From an uncultured Pirellulaceae bacterium (lineage in GTDB: Bacteria > Planctomycetota > Planctomycetia > Pirellulales > Pirellulaceae), in assembly GCA_937942355.1 (NCBI GenBank), contig CALDEW010000258.1, positions 1 through 33,752 on the forward strand: DNA of 33,752 bases. The letters are read 5' to 3'. Position 1 is the stretch's first letter, and each line of letters opens with the position of its first letter. Below, in pieces: positions 8,447-17,371 of this stretch. Below the pieces are notes generated by a model. The model was not told where the DNA came from, ran no database searches, and was given only the letters and a program-made list of their open reading frames with translations. Position numbers and translations under genes: made by a program.

Positions 8447-11197
8447 TTAGCCAGAAGCAACTTCTGCCAGCGCTTCTGTTGCCTGTTTGGATCTGCGAAC
8501 TCGCACAGCACAAACCTTGTACTCGCCGGTCCCAGTGATTGCATCGCCCGCATCATTGGTCAACAAATTCGCTCGATTTTCCGCGAAGTGCATTGGCATC
8601 CAGATGCAGCCGAAGCGAACACGCGGAGAAACCCAAGCCTCCGCCTGAATCGTTCCGCGTCTCGAACTTACTTCCACCTTGTCTCCATGAGCAATGCCTA
8701 AAATCTTGGCATCGCGTCGATGGATTTCGATGAAGTTCCCCCTTTGTTTCGCGACTGGTCCGGCGTCACGGCGGGTCTGAGTCGCGCTGTTGTAGTGATA
8801 GAGCGTTCTTCCCGTAGAAAGAACTAAGGGATAATCGTTATCAGGAAGCTCGTCACTGGGGCGATAATCAACTGCTTGAAACGGCGCTACACCGATAATG
8901 GGTCCGTCAAGATGTAACGTGGGCGTACCGGGGTGGTCTTCGTCCGGGCAAGGCCAATGAAGCCCTTTCACATTTGCTTCCAAACGATCGTAAGACATAC
9001 CTCTGAGCTGTGGCGTCAGCGACGCAAATTCCGCGAATACCTCTTTGCTGGAAGGATAATCCGGCATGTCGTATCCAGAGGCTCGCGCGATATCGCATAA
9101 GATCTCCCAATCGGGACGCGCGTTTCCAGGCGGATCAACCGCTTTGCGAACGCGCTGGACGCGGCGATCACTGTTGGTGAAAATACCGTCTTTTTCCGCG
9201 AAACAGGCACCCGGCAAAATGACATCCGCAAAACGTGTCGTCTCGTTGTGGAAAATTTCCTGACAGACTACAAACTCGCAGGCGTTGAGCCCAACCTCGA
9301 CCTTGGTCACGTTGGGTTCGGAGATAACAATGTCCTCGCCCATCACATAAACCGCCTTCAGGTTGCCCCGCGCCATCTCTTTCATCATTTCATTGAGATT
9401 GATGCCGTTGTTGGGCGACAAAGAGACTCCCCATGCAGATTCGAAAATCTCTCGGATACTTGGGTCAACGACTTTCTGATAACCCGGGTAGTAGATTGGC
9501 GTAGCGCCTGCGTCGTTGGCACCCTGAACATTGTTCTGGCCTCGTAGCGGATTCATACCCGCAGACCGAACGCCCAGATGCCCCGTCATCAGTACCAAAT
9601 TGGCCAGACAATAAACGTTGTCCGTTCCGTGCGTGTGTTCGGTAATGCCAAGCGTATAGTAAATTCCAGCGGCCTTGGTCGAGGCGTACCACCGAGCAGC
9701 AGTGCGAATATCCTCCGCAGGCACACCGGTAATCTCTTCTGCGGCCTCCGGCGAATAGGATTTGACCTTCTGGGCAACGGACTCAAAATCGGTCGTGTGT
9801 TTCGCGATGAATGCCTTGTCGTGGAGGTCCTCTTCAATGATCACATGGGCCATGGCAGACAACAGCCACACGTCCGTCCCTGGTTTGAGCTGAAGATGCA
9901 AATCAGCCATCTCCGCCAACCATATTTTTCGAGGGTCCGCAACAACGAGTTTTGCTCCACGCTGGCGAGCCCTTTTCATTTCCATCGCGATGATTGGATG
10001 TGCTTCGGTCGTGTTGGAACCGATGACAAACATCATCTCGGAGTCACGAATCTCATCAATCGAATTTGTCATCGCTCCCGCTCCGAACATTGTCACCAGA
10101 CCGGCGACGGTGGGAGCATGTCAGGTAGCGGCACACTGATGAACATTGTTGGTGCCAAACGCAGCCCGAGCCACCTTTTGCATCAAATAGTTCTCTTCGC
10201 CGGTGCAGCGTGAAGATGAAATAAACCCAAGAGCGTCAGAGCCGTACTTTTCCCGTACTCGGTTTAGTCCTGCGGACGTCGCAGCAATCGCCTCCTCCCA
10301 AGTCGCCGGTTGGAGATCACCATTAGCGTCTCTGATCAAAGGTTCGGTAATACGGTCTTTATGATGGATGAAATCGTAGGCAAACCGCCCTTTGACGCAT
10401 AAATTCCCATCGTTGAGCGTTTCCCCAGGTTCGGGGCTGGTGACTTTCACAACGCGCTCATTCTGAACGTGCAAATTCAGCTGACATCCAACACCACAAA
10501 AATTGCAGGTGGACCTAACCGATTCTGTTCCGCCCAGCTGGACCAAATTCTTGGGGGCTTTCTTTTCGATCAGAGCCCCGGTGGGGCAAGTGTCGATACA
10601 GCCACCGCAAAGCTCGCACGTCGTATCAATTAAGCTACGTTGCCCGGCAGTTGCGATCGTCGTCGCGCTGCCTCGATTGGAAAGCGTGATCGCATTCACC
10701 GCTTCGACTTCGTCACAATAACGAGTGCATCGTGCACAAAGGATGCAAAGGTCAGGTTCGAATTGAATGTACGGGTTGTCGTCCATGGGACGGTCACTGC
10801 GAGGCGCTTCAACCGGAGCCAAGTTCATATCGGGCACCGTCTGACAGAGCTCTCGTAACTGATTGCCATTGCCCGTTTCCAAAGGCAATCGCGCATCGTC
10901 CAGATCGTGATCGGACTTGTACAGGTTATAAAGCACCTTCCGATGACGCTCGATTCGATCGGACTGCGTTTGAATCTCCATGTCGGGCGTCACTACCCAG
11001 GCACATCCCGGTTGCAAGCGTCTCTGGCCCGCGACCTCGACCAAGCAGACGCGGCATGCGCCCACGGGTTCCAGTCGAGTATCGTGACAAAGTGTTGGGA
11101 TCTCAACGCCTTCACGTTTCGCAACTTCGAAAACCGTTTCGCCTGAAGAGGCAGATACCGATTTTCCGTCGAGTTTAATATGAAAAGAATCGCTCAT
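8447..11197 (-). CDS. fdhA: Formate dehydrogenase catalytic subunit, selenocysteine-containing (UGA read through at 10121-10123), N-terminal 2Fe-2S and 4Fe-4S domains
   Basis: Track ORFs 10121..11197 and 8447..10096 are in the same frame; joined: [35 protein letters not shown], the FDH Sec/Cys motif. 358 + Sec + 557 = 916 aa. Confidence 0.93.
10092..10123 (-). promoter_or_regulatory. Bacterial SECIS-like element (UGA plus hairpin)
   Basis: mRNA UGA-CAUGCUCCCACC-GUCGCC-GGUCU-GGUGAC; 6-bp stem with one G-U pair, GGUCU loop at positions 22-26 from UGA, matching the E. coli fdhF loop and spacing as recalled. Confidence 0.8.
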
Positions 11198-11220
11198 AGG
11201 TTTAGCTTTCGAATCTATGA

Positions 11221-12735
11221 CTATTTCGTTTTGAAGTGATCTGGAAAATGCTTACGTGCCGAATCCAACGGTTTCGCGGCAACCATGCCCAGTCCGCAGA
11301 TAGAGCCCTCTTCCATCTCCCAGGCAACATCGTCGGCGTGTTCAAATGCGATTGGATCGCCAAGTTTTAAATATGCATCGTTTTGCCGTCGTAAGTATCG
11401 TGAACCAATTCGACAGGGCGCACATTGCCCACAACTTTCGCGCTCGAAGAACTCCAATTGCCAACCGGCGGCTTGGGCCATATCGACAGTGTCGTTGAGC
11501 ACGACGACGCCCGAGCTACCCATCATGGATCCGGCTTCGGCCAAGTTTTTATAGTCCAAAGGCAGCGCTCGCATCGAGATCGGCAGAAAACCTGAGGAAG
11601 CCCCACCTGGGGAAAATGCCAGCGGCGTTCCGGTGTAACCACCGGCGGCCTCAACTAATTCGTCCAGCGTCACGCCCAGAGGAAGTTCGTACACACCGGG
11701 GGATTCAATGTGGCCGGAAATACAATACAGCTTCGAACCCGCTTCCGTCCTGCCGAGGTCCTTGAAGTGTTGCCCGCCGCGATGAATGATCGACGGCACG
11801 CAAGCGATCGTTTCCACATTGTGAATCAAAGACGGCTTGCCGCGAAAACCGGCCTCCGTTGGGAAAGGCGGCTTCAATCGGGGCATCCCGCGTTTGCCTT
11901 CCAACGACTCTAATAGCGCTGTCTCTTCGCCGCAAATGTAAGCACCATGCCCGCGCACAACAGTGAAGTTGAATTGAGCCAGCTGAGTTTGTGCTTCTTC
12001 GATCGCACGATTGATCGAATCGTATTCATTGCCGTACTCGCCACGGATATAGATGTAGATCTCGCTGGTCTCGATCATGGCGGCCGCGATCGCCAGCCCT
12101 TCAAGCATTTTGTGCGGTTGTCTGAGAATCGTCTCACGGTCCTTGAACGTTCCGGGCTCGGCTTCGTCCGCGTTGCAGATCACATATCGTTCGGTCTCAT
12201 TCTGGCTGCGGAGCGCCTTCCACTTAATGTGAGCCGGAAATCCAGCGCCACCGCGCCCTTGCAGTCCTGAAACCTCAATTTCCTTGATCACCGCTTCGGC
12301 ACCCATGGAAATTGACTTCTTCAATGCGGAGTAGCTCAAATCGACCGGCCCCGCCAGATTAATCGCCAACTCTGGATCGTCGGGCGTGATTGAGGTTTCT
12401 TTTTTTGTGTACGTCTTCAACTCCATCTCTTCGGTCAGCGTCGCAATCGCCAAATCACACTGCCCCAAACAGCTTACGCGCTCGCATGCTTTCCCAGAAT
12501 CGGTAATGCTCGCAGCCAATTCGTCTGCGCCAGCCAACTGACAGGACAGTCCGTCGCAAACGCGCGTGCGTTTCCCCGGAGTATCAATCAGCGAATAAAA
12601 CTTCCCCGTGCCCCATATATCCGCCTCGGGAACACCGGTATCTTCTGAGACTTGTCGCACCGATTCTTCGGTGACGCCGCCTGCGTGTTCCAGAAGATCA
12701 AGAATCTTTTCGCGTTGGGCATCCGGTTTTTGCAT
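11221..12735 (-). CDS. NAD-dependent formate dehydrogenase beta subunit, NuoE-NuoF (HoxF-like) fusion
   Basis: N-terminal CDGLSC...CERVSCLGQC 2Fe-2S thioredoxin-like (NuoE) then GLQGRGGAGFPAHIKWKALRSQ, RGHGAYICGEETALLESLEG, ESCGQCAPCRIGS (NuoF). Confidence 0.92.
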   Translation of the reverse strand: MQKPDAQREKILDLLEHAGGVTEESVRQVSEDTGVPEADIWGTGKFYSLIDTPGKRTRVCDGLSCQLAGADELAASITDSGKACERVSCLGQCDLAIATLTEEMELKTYTKKETSITPDDPELAINLAGPVDLSYSALKKSISMGAEAVIKEIEVSGLQGRGGAGFPAHIKWKALRSQNETERYVICNADEAEPGTFKDRETILRQPHKMLEGLAIAAAMIETSEIYIYIRGEYGNEYDSINRAIEEAQTQLAQFNFTVVRGHGAYICGEETALLESLEGKRGMPRLKPPFPTEAGFRGKPSLIHNVETIACVPSIIHRGGQHFKDLGRTEAGSKLYCISGHIESPGVYELPLGVTLDELVEAAGGYTGTPLAFSPGGASSGFLPISMRALPLDYKNLAEAGSMMGSSGVVVLNDTVDMAQAAGWQLEFFERESCGQCAPCRIGSRYLRRQNDAYLKLGDPIAFEHADDVAWEMEEGSICGLGMVAAKPLDSARKHFPDHFKTK

Positions 12736-12775
12736 GGTTTCTATTATGAGATACTGATATGTGATTTTATGGTCT

Positions 12776-12793
12776 GGTCAGACGTTTGACCAA
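12776..12793. promoter_or_regulatory. Palindromic candidate operator TGGTCA-N6-TGACCA upstream of fdh genes
   Basis: Perfect 6-bp arms with additional flanking GGTC (12772-12775) and GACC (12797-12800). Confidence 0.4.
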
Positions 12794-12794
12794 A

Positions 12795-12824
12795 TGACCG
12801 CGAACGATCGAATAGAGTATAATC
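12795..12824 (+). promoter_or_regulatory. Candidate sigma70-like promoter for proB
   Basis: ATGACC (12795-12800), 18-nt spacer, consensus TATAAT (12819-12824). Confidence 0.4.
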
Positions 12825-12999
12825 TATTTCCTGTTATTATTATTTGGTGAAACAAATTTTGATAGCTCCGTTCCCCCGCTGACGAAATGCGAACCTTAGG
12901 ACAAAACGTAGCCTCCTACCGCTCTCAAAACCAGACCAACGATCGGATTTGCGTGGCTGTCGTTGAGCAATTCAAACCCGGAAGAGAAAAAGGATTACT

Positions 13000-14130
13000 T
13001 TGAAACCGTCGCTTGCGAATTTTTCTCGTATCGTCATAAAGATTGGTTCGGCATCACTGGTTGACCAGATAACTGGAATACGTGACCTCTGGTTAACTTC
13101 CTTGATCCGGGATGTGGCCGATCTATGGGCCTCTGGCGCTGAAATTTTGATCGTTTCTTCAGGTTCTATTGCCTTGGGACGCAAGCAATTAGCGGACCAG
13201 GGCGTGCCGATCAGCGCCGGTCCGCTGCTGCTGGAGGAGAGCCAAGCCGCAGCGGCGATCGGACAAATTGCGCTATGCCACGCTTACCACAACGCGCTCA
13301 AAGCTCACAACATAACGGCGGCTCAAATTCTGCTTACTCTCGGCGACACCGAACAGCGGAGGCGTTATCTGAACGCGCGCGACACGATTCAAACGGCGCT
13401 GAAATGGAAATCTGTACCGGTCATTAATGAGAACGACTCGGTCGCCACAGCAGAGATTCGGTACGGTGATAATGATCGTTTGGCGGCGCGCGTTGCGTCG
13501 ATGGTTTCCGCCGATTTGTTGATTCTCCTTTCGGACATCGACGGATTGTACACTGCTCCTCCGCATCTGGACCCGAACGCAAAACATTTGGAAATTGTTG
13601 ATAACATCACGCCGGAGATCGAAGCCATGGGCGGCGATGCGGCGTCCGAGTTTTCTCGTGGGGGCATGCGAACAAAAATTGAAGCCGCCAAGATTGCGAC
13701 GTCTGCCGGAACCACGATGGTGATCACTTCCGCCGCTCAAATGCACCCGCTCTCCGAACTGAGCAACGGAAAGAAAGCGACGTGGTTTCGTCCATCGCAG
13801 ATACCCATCAACCAGCGCAAGCGCTGGATTGCCGGCGGATTGGAAGTCACCGGCCAAATCGTAGTCGACCAAGGGGCGTTGGCGGCACTGAAGCGCGGGA
13901 AGAGCCTGCTGCCCGTGGGAGTAACGGCAGTGCAAGGCGACTTCGCCCGAGGTGATACCGTCAAGATTGTCAGCCCCAATGGAATTACGATCGGGCGCGG
14001 ACTGTCCGAATACGATTCAGCACAAGCCAAGAAAATCATGGGGCTTCACAGCGCTGAAATAGCTGAACTGCTTGGCCAAAACATTCGATCAGTGCTGATT
14101 CACCGAGACGACATGGTGATGGAACTTTAA
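13000..14130 (+). CDS. proB: Glutamate 5-kinase with C-terminal PUA domain
   Basis: [63 protein letters not shown] start. Confidence 0.95.
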   Translation: MKPSLANFSRIVIKIGSASLVDQITGIRDLWLTSLIRDVADLWASGAEILIVSSGSIALGRKQLADQGVPISAGPLLLEESQAAAAIGQIALCHAYHNALKAHNITAAQILLTLGDTEQRRRYLNARDTIQTALKWKSVPVINENDSVATAEIRYGDNDRLAARVASMVSADLLILLSDIDGLYTAPPHLDPNAKHLEIVDNITPEIEAMGGDAASEFSRGGMRTKIEAAKIATSAGTTMVITSAAQMHPLSELSNGKKATWFRPSQIPINQRKRWIAGGLEVTGQIVVDQGALAALKRGKSLLPVGVTAVQGDFARGDTVKIVSPNGITIGRGLSEYDSAQAKKIMGLHSAEIAELLGQNIRSVLIHRDDMVMEL

Positions 14131-14186
14131 CTGGCTCATGCCCCTTACTTTTCAACGGGGCAATCAGAAGGAAGTTTTTGCGGGCT

Positions 14187-14348
14187 TAGTGCGGCGATCG
14201 CGTCTTAATTTTAGGGTAGTGGATGAGGCCACGAATCCTGCGGCTGCATTAAACGATCCACTAAAGGGTAAAGAGGGTAAAGGAGAGGCAGGACTCGTTG
14301 CCTCATCCACTACCTCCAACCCTAAATCTAAGGTGGCACACTGCACTA
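14187..14348 (-). repeat. MITE-like/long-hairpin dispersed element, copy 2 (inverted relative to copies 1 and 3)
   Basis: TAGTGCGG (14187-14194) ... CTGCACTA (14341-14348); arms GGTAGTGGATGAGGCCACGAATCCTGC (from 14215) and GCAGGACTCGTTGCCTCATCCACTACC (to 14314). Confidence 0.9.
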
Positions 14349-14375
14349 TTTCGATTTCTCCCCGACCAACACTTT

Positions 14376-15002
14376 CTATTGACCGGGTTGAATCACACCG
14401 TCCATCAAATTTTGCTCGTGAGCCTCGCAGCCGGAAGCGGAGATCGAAAGAGCACCAGATTCTTCGCGCAGAATCCATTTCTTTTCCGCGAGAACCCACA
14501 GGTGAAACTCCAGCAGTTCGTAAGAATAGGCGACGATCGTATCAAGTCCGCCAATCGCGATACCTGATTTCCGTAAGTCCTTGCGCTTCCTCTCATAGAA
14601 CATCTTCAGCAATTCGCGGCGATGTTCATTAAGGACGTCAGGCGTGAGTTTCAGCTCATCTTCTTCTGACAATTCGCCCGCCGGCGCGGCAGTTGGTTCC
14701 TCAACGGGAGCGTCATCAGTTTGAGCTTCCACAGCCGAATCTGGTGCTGCCGGCACCTCTGCTACAGGCGCTTGTTCCCTAGCCATGCTGCTCAATTGTT
14801 GATCGTATTGCTGACGCAGTTCGGGATCGCGCAGGACCTTAAACGCTTCGATGGCCTGAGGTACGCTCGAGTGATCGCCGCTGGATTCGGCGTCCGCTGC
14901 CAGCTGTCGAAACAGCCCCTCAAGTTCGTCCAGCGTCGCCATCGGATCGGCCCCAAGGACTTCGTAGTGGTTTGGAGATTGAATTGTTTCAGTAGAATTC
15001 AT
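14376..15002 (-). CDS. J-domain-like protein lacking an HPD motif, low-complexity middle region
   Basis: NHYEVLGADPMATLDELEGLFRQLA...AFKVLRDPELRQQYDQQ resembles DnaJ domain ends; ATG MNSTETIQ preferred over track start 15077. Confidence 0.6.
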   Translation of the reverse strand: MNSTETIQSPNHYEVLGADPMATLDELEGLFRQLAADAESSGDHSSVPQAIEAFKVLRDPELRQQYDQQLSSMAREQAPVAEVPAAPDSAVEAQTDDAPVEEPTAAPAGELSEEDELKLTPDVLNEHRRELLKMFYERKRKDLRKSGIAIGGLDTIVAYSYELLEFHLWVLAEKKWILREESGALSISASGCEAHEQNLMDGVIQPGQ

Positions 15003-15109
15003 TTCAGCAACTTTATTTTGGAGAGAATAGGAGGACGGGTTACCGCCAGCCGGGCAAGATAAATAAAGGTAGGTCAATCCTTCGCGCTGTCGAGCGAATT
15101 TGTGCTTTT

Positions 15110-16459
15110 TTGATCGCTACTGTCGACTCGCTACGCCCAATGCAAATTGTCGAAGCGGAATTTTCTGCTATATTTCCTACAACCGGAACCTTTCGCACCC
15201 TTTTGGGCGTATTGATTCGAGCGAAATTCTTCGGTCATATACGTTTTTCCCTACGTGAGACTTGTTTCGTGTTTGAAAACCTTTCGGCCAATATTGTCCG
15301 AGCCCAGCATCAGAAAGCGGAATGCGGCGCGTTGGAGTTGCTGCTTAAATCGTCGTTCGAGAACCCACTGTTTTACCCATCCGCGGATCAATGGATGTTT
15401 CCGGGCGATTCATTGGCAATCGTATTGCAGAGCAATCTATCGCAGGCTCCCAAGGTGCTTGATAGCTTCCTCCAATACGTCAGTGAACTGAAAGTTGACG
15501 CCGATGACGTTGTCGTTGTGATCAGTTCACAGATGGCGGACCAGTTTGGAATTACCGCCCAGCAATTACAACAATCGGAATCCGAAGTTGCCAACGGAAT
15601 GCCGCCTGCGCTGATGCAAGTCAAAATTGGCGGTGGTGAAGTTTCGTTTCAAGTCCACGATCCAGCCAATTCCTACGGGCTGGCCTACCTTGCGGCCAAC
15701 GAGGCGGGCGATCCGGTGCACATCAATCGCTTACTGGCCGACGCCGACGTTGTCGTTCCCATTGGATGTCCAACGCCGGGTGATCAGCAACGATATGACT
15801 GTTTGTATCCTGATTTTGGATCTGCCGAACGTTTGAAGCAATTTAAAGCCGGATCGGGATCAGTCGCCCAACGTCAGCAAGAGATCGAGTTGGCTAACGA
15901 TAACCTGGGAACATTTTTCTCTGTTGAGATCGTCACCGAACCCGGCGGACAAATTGCGGCGGTGTTTGCTGGGGCGCGAAAGGATGTCTTTGAGCAATCG
16001 AAACAATTGGCTGACGAACTTTGGACCGTCAACTTCATTCCAAATCACCAAACGGTATTGGCAACCATTGAAGAACCGGGGCGCGTGCAGACGTGGGACG
16101 ACTTTACCGACGCGGTGATCAATGCGGCACACGTCTCTAACGGCAGCGGCCCAATCGCGGTATGGACGGCCATCGACCAACCCGCAGACCGAAACACGCG
16201 CAAGGCGCTGATGGCTCAGTTTGACGAAAGCATCAGTGGAAAACTCTCTGTACGCCAGCGGTCGTTGGCTTCCATTGTTTCTGAACGGCCTGTCTTTTTG
16301 AAATCCGAACTGTCGCAATCGCAAACCGAAGAGTTAGGCTTAGGCTATATTGCATCCGAGAGCGACGTCGAATCGATACTGGATAAGTCTGAGTCAGGCA
16401 TTTTACTTCGCGATGCTCACCGCTGCCGAATTGACCAACCCCAAACCGCATCCAAGTAA
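15110..16459 (+). CDS. LarA-like (DUF2088, nickel-dependent racemase fold) protein, apparently catalytically degenerate
   Basis: GDSLAIVLQSNLSQAPKVL, GDPVHINRLLADADVVVPIG, FFSVEIVTEPGGQIAAVFAGARKDVFEQ resemble LarA segments; TTG start uncertain. Confidence 0.6.
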   Translation: MIATVDSLRPMQIVEAEFSAIFPTTGTFRTLLGVLIRAKFFGHIRFSLRETCFVFENLSANIVRAQHQKAECGALELLLKSSFENPLFYPSADQWMFPGDSLAIVLQSNLSQAPKVLDSFLQYVSELKVDADDVVVVISSQMADQFGITAQQLQQSESEVANGMPPALMQVKIGGGEVSFQVHDPANSYGLAYLAANEAGDPVHINRLLADADVVVPIGCPTPGDQQRYDCLYPDFGSAERLKQFKAGSGSVAQRQQEIELANDNLGTFFSVEIVTEPGGQIAAVFAGARKDVFEQSKQLADELWTVNFIPNHQTVLATIEEPGRVQTWDDFTDAVINAAHVSNGSGPIAVWTAIDQPADRNTRKALMAQFDESISGKLSVRQRSLASIVSERPVFLKSELSQSQTEELGLGYIASESDVESILDKSESGILLRDAHRCRIDQPQTASK

Positions 16460-16462
16460 AAC

Positions 16463-17371
16463 ATGTTCGACGAATCAACCCTTTCACATTACCGCGCTCT
16501 CAAAGACCGAGTCGCCATGGTCGAGCTTGACAGCTGTCTGGTTCAGCTGACGGGATCCGATCGGCATCAATTCCTTCACAACTTCTGCACCAACGAGATC
16601 AAGGAATTGCCGAACTTTGGCGTTTGCGAAGCCTTGATTCTCGACGGCAAAGGGAAAGTCCTTTTCCATATTCATGTGCTCAACAGGCAAGATGCGCTGC
16701 TGCTTCATTCCATGGCCAACGACGCGGAAGCAATGGTTGAACATCTTGACAAGTATCTTCTAAGAGACGATGTCCAGATGACCGTGATCTCTGATCACAA
16801 GTCAAAGTTCGTGACGGGACCGGAATCGGAAAAAGCCCTCTCGACTTTACTCCCATCAAAACTTGAACCAAACCAGTTGCTTGAACTGTCCTCTGGAGGA
16901 TTGATTGCTCATGTAGAGCTCGCGGGTTGGGGCTACTTGATCCTATCCGATGATGAAGACTTGGTCGACAATTCGATTGTTTCTGCCGGGCCAGATGCGC
17001 TTCAAGCGCTCCGTATTGAAAACCAAACGCCTTGGATGGGCATCGACATCGACAATTCCAATTTGCCACAGGAATTATTGCGAGACGAAAAGTGCATCAG
17101 CTTCACTAAAGGCTGCTATCTTGGCCAAGAGACGGTGGCGCGAATCGACGCAATCGGTCGTGTTAATCGAGTGATCGTTTTGGTCAAATCAGAAGTCGCA
17201 GTTGAGAGCGGAGCCGAATTGATAGTTGCAGAAAAAACGGTCGGAAAGTTACTGTCCGTTTCGTGGTCGCCCGACCAAGCCTGTTTCCTTGCGCTCGCGA
17301 TGGTGCGACGTCCGCACGAAAAAGCGGGCACCGAACTGACGTGTGGTTCATCCTTGGTAACGGTCGTTTAG
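16463..17371 (+). CDS. ygfZ: YgfZ/GcvT-like folate-binding protein
   Basis: Signature FTKGCYLGQETVARID; N-terminal LTGSDRHQFLHNFCTNEI. Confidence 0.9.
   Translation: MFDESTLSHYRALKDRVAMVELDSCLVQLTGSDRHQFLHNFCTNEIKELPNFGVCEALILDGKGKVLFHIHVLNRQDALLLHSMANDAEAMVEHLDKYLLRDDVQMTVISDHKSKFVTGPESEKALSTLLPSKLEPNQLLELSSGGLIAHVELAGWGYLILSDDEDLVDNSIVSAGPDALQALRIENQTPWMGIDIDNSNLPQELLRDEKCISFTKGCYLGQETVARIDAIGRVNRVIVLVKSEVAVESGAELIVAEKTVGKLLSVSWSPDQACFLALAMVRRPHEKAGTELTCGSSLVTVV

Noticed and set aside
8208-8450. 80-aa plus-strand ORF between GGDEF and fdhA
   Set aside because: No RBS, hydrophobic pattern or motif; lies in intergenic DNA
10121-10123. TGA as a genuine stop or pseudogene-causing mutation splitting FDH
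   Set aside because: It falls exactly at the catalytic Sec position, frame is kept for 557 further codons and a SECIS-like hairpin follows at the expected distance
9578-10213. 211-aa plus-strand ORF
   Set aside because: Antisense to fdhA with no recognisable motif; shadow ORF of a constrained coding region
10732-11178. 148-aa plus-strand ORF
   Set aside because: Antisense to the N-terminal part of fdhA; Arg/Pro-rich shadow composition
13273-13935. 220-aa minus-strand ORF
   Set aside because: Antisense to proB, no motif
14138-14632. 164-aa plus-strand ORF and 14164..14499 minus ORF
   Set aside because: Produced by the palindromic repeat (copy 2) plus antisense of the J-like gene
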